Below are positions 57,570-64,000 of a stretch of DNA of 64,000 nt, in pieces. Under the pieces are notes generated by a model. The model worked only from the letters and a program-made list of their open reading frames with translations, ran no database searches and had not been told where the DNA came from. The stretch spans positions 5,518,001 through 5,582,000 of the forward strand of contig NC_052116.1 in assembly GCF_012273895.1 (NCBI RefSeq), written 5' to 3'. Origin of the DNA: Zerene cesonia (lineage: Eukaryota > Arthropoda > Insecta > Lepidoptera > Pieridae). Each line of letters starts with the position of its first letter. Positions within the stretch are counted from its first letter, which is position 1. The position numbers and the translations under genes are program-made.

Positions 57570-60500
57570 TTAAATGGCGCCAGTGAACGGGCGTGCCTCG
57601 CTCCCGCATCCACCTGAGAGACCTCCTCGGTCCCGTCCTTTAGCTTAGCTATTTATTAACTATTTATTTATGCTATTTAATTTATTTTATTTATTAAGTG
57701 TGTGTGCTTGATGTGTGAGTGTTAGTATGGACCCGAAAAAGTAAAAGTTAAATTAATGTCTAGATCATGTCACATCAGACCCGTGGCAAATTATTTTGAA
57801 ATAAAACTGTTTGTTCTTAAAACTGTGTGAAATTTTTTAAACTACCTCTGAAATGATTTGTGCGTATTTAAGTAGAGAATTTTGTATGTCGGTCAAAACC
57901 CTAGTGAATTTTATTATTGTCAAATCACATTCACAAAGAGTGACATTATCTAGTTATATTAATTTAATTTTTTATCATAAATTTACAAAACAAACTAGTC
58001 AATATAAAATAATAATGTAGAATTCCCTTATCCTATCCATCAAATTATATGTTTATACTATGCTAAAGTATTTATGCTTTTAATATCATATATCCTTTAT
58101 TACTATTATGATTGAATTGTAAATATTAAAAGTAATATAAGTAACTAGCTTTTTGACCGATTTATATATGTATTATACGTACAAACCAGTTCCAATTCCT
58201 TACACCTATCCGACACACAATGAAAGGCCGCCTATATATGAACTAGACGCATGCAATATAAACAAATTAATAGATAGTAGATAAGATAGCTATACCATGA
58301 TACATTCATCATATCTGACAGACCGTAGTTAGAGCTCAGTAGATTATTAATAAGGAACTAGCCTGAACTTGATGTGTGTTAAGGGGTCGACAGCGGGTAT
58401 CAAGCCCGTTTACTTTCTCATCCGGACTTCGTACGATGAACCCATCCGATTTCTTCTGTAGCCTTGACACTTTCTTTGACCGCACCCAGATCCCGACCTT
58501 GACAAATCTAAATACCCCGACATTCAGAGATCAGAGTATAAATCGAATCAGACTTACTTTCACTGAATGACGAAATTTTCGTGCCTTATGTCCGCTTTAG
58601 TGAAATCAAGATAATGAGATGTGAAAAGAGAAATTTTTAGTGTTTGTCACCGAGAAATTATGGGAGAGGCGCGAGGAACACATTTGACCTAAATTAAACG
58701 AGTTTGTTACCGGCAACGCCTAAAACAACTCGCTTGATTGCGGCCTCTATTTCCTTTCTTTGATAGAAATCAGTAACGAGTAGCCATTTCAAGTTCAAAG
58801 ATAAAAGAAATTGTATCAAGTTGTAAACATTTCTAGATAATAATAATAATGTCTGTTACATTATTTGATTTGATTATAATTGAACTGAATATGAAATGAA
58901 ATATTGTCCATGTAAATGAATTACTAAGGTTGAAATAGCCTCTAATAATTTATTGGATTAGATTTCTTCAAATGCGAATAGTTTGGCACGCAGTTTCTTT
59001 TACGTGCAGAAAATAGAAAATCCATCGTTGACTGGTCCTATTAATTGTTACAAACGATTAGAATTCAAGCGCTGCTTGGAGACTAAAACAGTTAGCCGCT
59101 CGCGTGTCTCACTGACGTGATTTGAATCGCACGTGTTGTTGTATGAATTATTAGCCCACTGAATACCTAATTACACACTGTGTACGAGTGCGTGATGTCA
59201 TGAATAATGTAATTCAGTAAATATTTGTTTAAATTTTGTTGAGAGAGAAATTGAATAGTAAACAGATTTCCCTATACCGTGAATCATTTATTTGTTTTTG
59301 ATTGTTTGGATTTCGGCTTATTGAATGAGCAAATCAACAATTTTCATTATGTTGAATCTTATTTACGTTTAGTTTTTACTCGTCCTAAATTGGTATGAAC
59401 AGAATAAATGAAATGACTTTACTTGTACTTTTACTTGACTGTTTCCCTGACCTTAAATGACTGTGAATAGAAATGACAACATAAAAAAGGTACACTTTAT
59501 CAGAAGGGGAGAAATATAAATATATTTTTTGATAATATTTTGAAAACTTGAGAAATTATAATGGATTGCTAAAAGTAATATTCAAATATAGCATATTTAT
59601 ACGAAGAAAATGTAAATTGCAGATGATTTTATTAATATATTAATTTTTGATTATTATAGTAAAGTATGTGGCAATAGAGAAAGTAAAATAGTAGTAGAAT
59701 GACGATTTTTATGAAAATCTACATATTCAGATAACTATGTCAAATTAAAAAATGTACATTTAATAAACAATCATTATGTTAGGCATATCTTTCTTAAATT
59801 ATAAACTCTCACAACAGGAGCGTTATCAGATGAGCCGCCTAAGAAGCCAGCACCAGTGCCTGCAGTGTACATAGTGAAATACAATAAATTTGTTGATAGT
59901 ATTCTTGAAAAGATGAATGATATTTTGCGACGCTCTTATGATCCTGTAAGTGTGAAATTGCAACCAATTGATGCAAGCAAGAAGGGCTCGAAACCCAAAA
60001 AGAATAAAAATAAAACAAACAAAACGTAAGTCTTTATAACGTTAAAATAAAATACTTCGATATGTTTCGCACGTTCAATAATGATTTTGCTAATAAATAC
60101 TAATTATTTTAGAAAAACTCAAAACAAGAAAAAGAACACGGCGCGTGGTGGAGTTACTGAAAAGAAATCAGAAAATGAAATACCTGAAAAAGTAGAACAA
60201 ACGAATAAAATAGAAGAACCAATAAATGACCAGAAACCTAATACAGTGAGTGAAAATATTATGTCAACAGAAACTAGAGCGCTTAAAGAGAAATCTGGAA
60301 ATGAAAGTGGAAAAGCAAAGTCGACCACAGCCAAACCTAAACCTAAGAAAACAACCAAGCCTAAACCTAAACCACCAGCAAAAGCACCGGTGAAGAACAC
60401 GAAAAAGCCATCGTCAAATAAGGTTAAGACTAGTGAAAAGAGTAAGCCCAGAGCCAAGGGAACCCTATATGGGCTCTCATCTTTAAGAAGATCCGGTGAT

Positions 60501-61047
60501 GTCGCAGTCAGTATTATGACTGACCATACTACGATAAAAAGTAATTTCGCGGTAGGCCCTCTGATACTTCGGGTAGAAAAGGAAGTAAGTATTTAATTTT
60601 GGCTAATTGCTTTTTATTACTAAACCGTTTGAATGATTATTTACAAAGATCGTTTATTTCGAAGGTTGGACGTGGCGCAAAGAAAGAGCTCAAATCAGCT
60701 ACAGCTACAACTGCTGAGATGAACGGCAAACTAACTCTGCGCGTCAACAGTCAAGGCATTGCTACATTACATTCTATTAAAGTCTTGCAGCCGAAGCAGG
60801 TTTGTTTATTATCTTGCCAAAGTCATTATTTTCTAAAAGCTGTTCCGTATCATTTCTCTTTTGTGAAAGACGTTTATATGGATATTTAATTGTTTGACTT
60901 ATATTTCAGGTGCGAGTTGATAGCAATCATGAGCGGACTCGTGAACTTGTTTGGCAACGAAGTGCACGAATTGCACACGTTGTGTCTGAGAAACTGAGAT
61001 CCGCTTCTAAGCCAATGTTCCTACACCAAACGGTCGTTAGGCAATAA
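55352..61047 (+). CDS. Acidic secreted protein, long isoform (7 coding exons, 558 aa)
   Basis: Coding parts: 55352-55550, 56647-56757, 57016-57429, 59818-60025, 60113-60584, 60665-60799, 60910-61047; the total of 1,677 nt is in frame. A 5' UTR intron (about 55211-55344) is likely. Residues 1-20 are a signal peptide (MRSLLFLAALCCLVFLASSS). Residues 21-241 are dominated by Asp/Glu and Ala: D48-D60, D68-D80, and further runs in the third coding exon. From residue 242 the protein is Lys-rich, with a Lys/Pro stretch (KPKPKKTTKPKPKPPAK, around 380-400). The last 120 or so residues look folded (alternating hydrophobic strands, GPLILRVEKE, LTLRV, IKVLQPKQVRV, then a helix ending near 545). I recognise no known domain. 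The extreme charge segregation suggests an extracellular matrix, silk or mineral-binding role, but that is only a guess. Confidence 0.8.
56647..56757 (+). CDS. Acidic protein coding exon 2: second poly-Asp run
   Basis: Residues 67-103: 13 Asp, a mixed Glu/Asp stretch, then DYLERFFDDILG. 111 nt, phase 1 at both ends, so it could be skipped without a frameshift. Acceptor CTCAATAG; donor GGAG|GTGAGA. Confidence 0.8.
57016..57429 (+). CDS. Acidic protein coding exon 3: Ala/Glu-rich and poly-Asp region
   Basis: Residues 104-241: GGEDDDDDDEPAAAQP, a long Ala/Val/Ser/Glu-rich part, then acidic runs each followed by a DI-x-DAL motif (EEDITDAL, DDDISDALGRN). Acceptor TCTCCTAAAG; donor TCAC|GTGAGT. 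Phase 1 in and out. Confidence 0.85.
57800..57805 (+). terminator. Poly(A) signal for the short isoform
   Basis: AATAAA about 230 nt after the short-isoform stop, followed by gtttgttc and actgtgtgaaat, a GT-rich downstream element. Confidence 0.65.
57840..59817 (+). other. Intron between the short-isoform end and the long-isoform exons
   Basis: AT-rich, with no further coding signal. It holds a small degenerate repeat around 58140-58300. It ends in CTCTCACAACAG at 59817. Confidence 0.55.
59818..60025 (+). CDS. Acidic protein coding exon 4 (long isoform)
   Basis: Residues 242-310: SDEPPKKPAPVPAVYIVKYN, FVDSILEKMNDILRRSYDP, then a Lys-rich end. The phase fits the donor at 57430 exactly (C + GA). 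Donor AAAAC|GTAAGT. Confidence 0.8.
60113..60584 (+). CDS. Acidic protein coding exon 5 (Lys/Pro-rich)
   Basis: Residues 311-468: charged low-complexity sequence with a Lys-Pro repeat, then GTLYGLSSLRRSGDVAVSIM and GPLILRVEKE, the start of the folded part. Acceptor TTATTTTAG; donor GGAA|GTAAGT. Confidence 0.8.
60665..60799 (+). CDS. Acidic protein coding exon 6
   Basis: Residues 469-513: VGRGAKKELKSATATTAEM, LTLRVNSQGIATLHSIKVLQ. 135 nt, phase 0 at both ends. Acceptor ATTTCGAAG; donor CAG|GTTTGT. Confidence 0.8.
60910..61047 (+). CDS. Acidic protein last coding exon
   Basis: Residues 514-558: VRVDSNHERTRELVWQRS then an amphipathic helix to TVVRQ and TAA. Acceptor ATATTTCAG. Confidence 0.8.
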   Translation: MRVDSNHERTRELVWQRSARIAHVVSEKLRSASKPMFLHQTVVRQ

Positions 61048-61536
61048 GGGGCAAACTGTTTTCTATATTATCTTTACTTTATTTAACTGCATAATTGATT
61101 CGACGCAGTCTTTTTATCGTGTTATTCAGAGGTAGGTTGTACTCTATGAACTTATAATGAGATTTTAGGTACAGTGCTGGAACAGTAAAATTTGTTTTGA
61201 AGTTAACAAAACTTCGAAAATTGATTGTGTCGAATCGATAGAAAAAGTAGCAATAATATTATCATTCATTCATCTAGCATTTTAAAATATCATCAACATT
61301 TATATTGTGTTTTATAACATTATCATTTTCTTCCATTTAAAATTCTCGTGAAATCGTATAGATCACTGTAGTTATTCTTTTAGTTTAAATATTGTGTTAG
61401 TTTATTATAATAAGTTTAAGTAGCTGTAGCGTTTTTGATACTCATTTTAGATAGAATATAGTCAGACAATGCATTTACATTGAAACTTAAGGTGCTAAAT
61501 TTTTTGAAGATTTTATAATTTATTTTACATTTTTAT

Positions 61537-61553
61537 AATAAATATTTAATAAA
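61537..61553 (+). terminator. Poly(A) signals for the long isoform
   Basis: Two AATAAA hexamers (61537-61542 and 61548-61553), about 500 nt after the stop codon. Confidence 0.6.
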
Positions 61554-61559
61554 AATACG

Positions 61560-63186
61560 TTCATTTTATTTTGTATACGATTAAGAACCCGTTCTCAAAA
61601 CTGACAGGTATCGAAACCGACGCGGATGTGACTTTTTTTGTAAGACCTACCTGTTAAATTCAACCAGAGTGAGAAAATGAATGAAAACACACACACATAC
61701 ACAATTACATAAAATTTTATTCTCATCACAAATATCAGCGACTTAATTACACATAAATATAAAGTAGAGTCAAAAAAAAAAATGTAATCACTGAATACAT
61801 TTCAATAATAGGTGCGATTTCTTTTAACCATATATAATACAATATTGTTTATAATTATTCTAGATAGTATACTGATTAAATTAAAAAAGTACTCATACCA
61901 AATTAGGAAATTATACACAAAGCAGTGCTTATGGACGTGTACTTGGTATAACAATTATTCACGGTACTTATGTTGTGTATATTCTTTAACGATTTCATAC
62001 TTTTAATACTGGAATATTAAGTGCTCATGATATATAAATAAATACATATATATTTAAATTTTCCACACGTTATATTTAAAATGACATTAAGGTGTATTAT
62101 ATTGTCAAGAAACAAAGCTTGACAACTTTTTATATCGATCAATCAAATGGTTTTCAAATCTACAAACTATCTTACATATTACATCGTAATTATAGATGAG
62201 CAAAGATATGAGGACGTCATATATTAATTGGAGAAGACATACACAGAACATAGACTGAGTCAAATAATAATTAGCAGTATTGTAAACTTTTTGGCAAATA
62301 CTATATTAAGTCGTGTATATTTTATTACGGAATAAAAAAACTTTCGTCCGTTTTATCTTTATCACTATTGAACTTTGTTCAAAAACGAGAATAGCAGATA
62401 ACTAATAGTATATCATTATAGATGAGCATAGCCACAGAACAGATAAAAAAGGTTACGAAGGAAATACACGTATCACATGTGTTCTTCCACTACACTCGGC
62501 ATTCGCGAATGAAGCGCAATGAACGCACTATAATGCGCGATCGCTTGTTTAGTACAAGATGGTACCCATACATTGCAAGCAATGTATATATTTTATTGTC
62601 ATTGTGTCTTTGCTGTCAACAAACAGACAATGTGTTGATATATACGAAAATGATCATATTATAAGCGTTTTAAAATATGACCGGCGCCCATCACGCCTAC
62701 AAGGTCCTCTAACCTCTTTATCTGTTCACTGTGCAAAACCATCACCATTGCTATCTTGTACTACAGAAACTTAGAAATTAATTAACTGCGTTATCATAAC
62801 ACATTTGTTAGGTATTTTATTTACGTACTACTGGTCTAAGACCGACGAGGACTAATTATTTTGTATTGCACTGTGCAATCAAAAGTAATGCTAAGTTTTG
62901 TCCACAGGCAGTTTTATAGGAATTTCACAATATCACCTTAGACGAATAAATATTGTCATTTTTGCTCGTTAGTGCTTTACGAACCAAATATAAAAAGAGT
63001 TCCAGAGCTTTAAGGCTCATACAGATTACAAAAACTCACATAAATAACAATTGTACACTTAACTGTTTTAAAAACTACCTACAAACCCTGGTTCTTATTT
63101 TAAATAGCATTCCTTGGCCTTCCTAACAAAGTTCTATCTAATCTACGTCACATAGGTACTGGACTGTATATACTACTTATAGCTCA
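61560..63186 (-). other. Probable 3' UTR and intergenic DNA between convergent genes
   Basis: No convincing coding sequence. Minus-strand AATAAA signals occur near 62817 and 61718, so part is likely the 3' UTR of the gene whose last exon is at 63187-63374. Confidence 0.45.
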
Positions 63187-63374
63187 CTAGGTATCGTCTA
63201 CTTCACTAACTTTTTTCCTATTTACGGCACTCAATAAGGGCGTGTTATTTCTATCGTCTGAGATCACGACTTCCAGCGATTCTTCTGTTGCTAACGAGGT
63301 ATAAGTGGGTGGCGGAGTGATTCTTTTCATTTCACCGTCCTTTATCACTGGGAGGGGAATTTGGCCCGTTAATT
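63187..63374 (-). CDS. Terminal coding exon of a minus-strand gene entering from the right, PPTY tail
   Basis: On the minus strand the acceptor is ACCTTTTTTCCAG; the exon starts at 63374 in phase 1 and reads 61 full codons to TAG (63189-63187). The sequence is polar with no hydrophobic segment: LTGQIPLPVIKDGEMKR, ITPPPTYTSL, then acidic residues and NRKKVSEVDDT. PPTY fits the PPxY rule for WW-domain (Nedd4-type) partners, as in cytoplasmic tails of membrane proteins. The protein cannot be named from this exon. Confidence 0.55.
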
Positions 63375-64000
63375 CTGGAAAAAAGGTCATTTTACTATCG
63401 AAGTCATATTTTTACACCTACTATTTGATTTATTTTTTTTTCATAAATATAATATATTATAATTATATAAGGAGCGTTACATAAGAGCTTTCAACTTCAG
63501 CTAACTATAAGAGTATGTATTGGAGTATAATATACATTATGTTATACACATAGATTTTTGAACGAAACTGACATGGGACACCAGTTCCTTGGTTAATTAT
63601 ATTATGCTTGCATGGAATTCAGTTCAGATTGCTGCTGGTATATATTGATCACCGCTCCAAACACATGACCATTGAAGCCAGATCATTTGGCTTTGGCTGC
63701 TAAACAAGCCAGCCCCCATATTACCTTACAAAGTGCCGTCATTTACTAGTGTTGACACTTTTGGCTAGCCACAGTGAAAAAGCGCGGACAGTGCCCTCAA
63801 TACCTTAACACTAGCAATATAACTAGCGGCTAAGACACAGCAAAACAGAGCGTTCGGCAGTGCACACGATACCTCCGAACGTCCCAACTTGCTTGTGGGA
63901 GTCGAACACGTTTCAGCGATCATTTGGTTAACTCGCACTGGGGAAGTAACACATCCACACAGAAGACCAGCATGAAATAGCTATGCTATGGTGTTTCGTA
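63375..64000. repeat. Intron of the right-hand gene, with a probable repeat at about 63720-64000
   Basis: From about 63720 the sequence contains tcggcagtgcacacgatacc, gtgggagtcgaacacg and cacacagaagaccagcatg, which I recognise as a lepidopteran dispersed repeat. Read on the minus strand it has a B-box-like word (tgttcgactcc), so it may be a SINE. It runs off the window. Confidence 0.4.

Noticed and set aside
60119..60457. Hydrophobic 112-residue minus-strand frame, membrane-protein-like
   Set aside because: It is the complement of the Lys/Pro-rich exon; the plus strand has matching splice phases.
62422..62774. Small plus-strand open frames
   Set aside because: They have no splice support, no domain and overlap the probable 3' UTR of the minus-strand gene.

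Overview
This is a eukaryotic window, almost certainly from a moth or butterfly (Lepidoptera). The evidence is AT-rich non-coding DNA, GT-AG introns with short exons, and many copies of ~200-bp non-autonomous Helitrons of the types common in lepidopteran genomes (TC at one end, CTAG at the other, inserted between A and T). There is also a tRNA-derived SINE with a clear target-site duplication. There are no prokaryotic features. Two runs of exactly 1,000 N (8139-9138 and 14591-15590) are scaffold gaps of arbitrary size.

Layout. (1) 1-960: probable 3' end of a plus-strand gene that enters from the left (good 3' splice site at 470, poly(A) signals at 708 and 950). (2) 2297-38621, minus strand: one large gene, reconstructed here as 24 coding exons (4,011 nt, about 1,336 aa), for a secreted protein with two animal haem-peroxidase domains. 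The first coding exon (17 nt, 38605-38621) is split from exon 2 by a 13.7-kb intron. A GC-rich block at about 38700-38960 is the likely promoter and leader. (3) 38961-55050: about 16 kb of intergenic DNA with repeats and one weak, unrecognised pair of reading frames. (4) 55063-61553, plus strand: a TATA-containing promoter and a secreted protein with poly-Asp exons. It can end early at 57569 (287 aa) by reading through a perfect 5' splice site, or splice on to 61047 (558 aa) with a Lys/Pro-rich part and an unrecognised folded C-terminus. (5) 63187-63374, minus strand: last coding exon of another gene that continues past the right edge; its tail carries a PPTY motif.

Main points of interest. 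In the peroxidase, the first domain appears to have lost the distal His, the distal Arg and the proximal His (Asp at both His positions), while the second keeps all of them. A polybasic RRRKR site lies between the two, so the product may be cut into a non-catalytic partner and an active enzyme. Two of its splice donors lie in local tandem duplications (83-bp period, three copies; 95-bp spacing, two copies). The gap at 8139-9138 cuts through a coding exon but is flanked by the same 77 bp on each side, so it is probably an unmerged overlap. The acidic protein is strongly charge-segregated and offers two different basic tails by alternative RNA processing. All splice structures are inferred from sequence, reading phase and splice-site consensus only; no transcript evidence was available.
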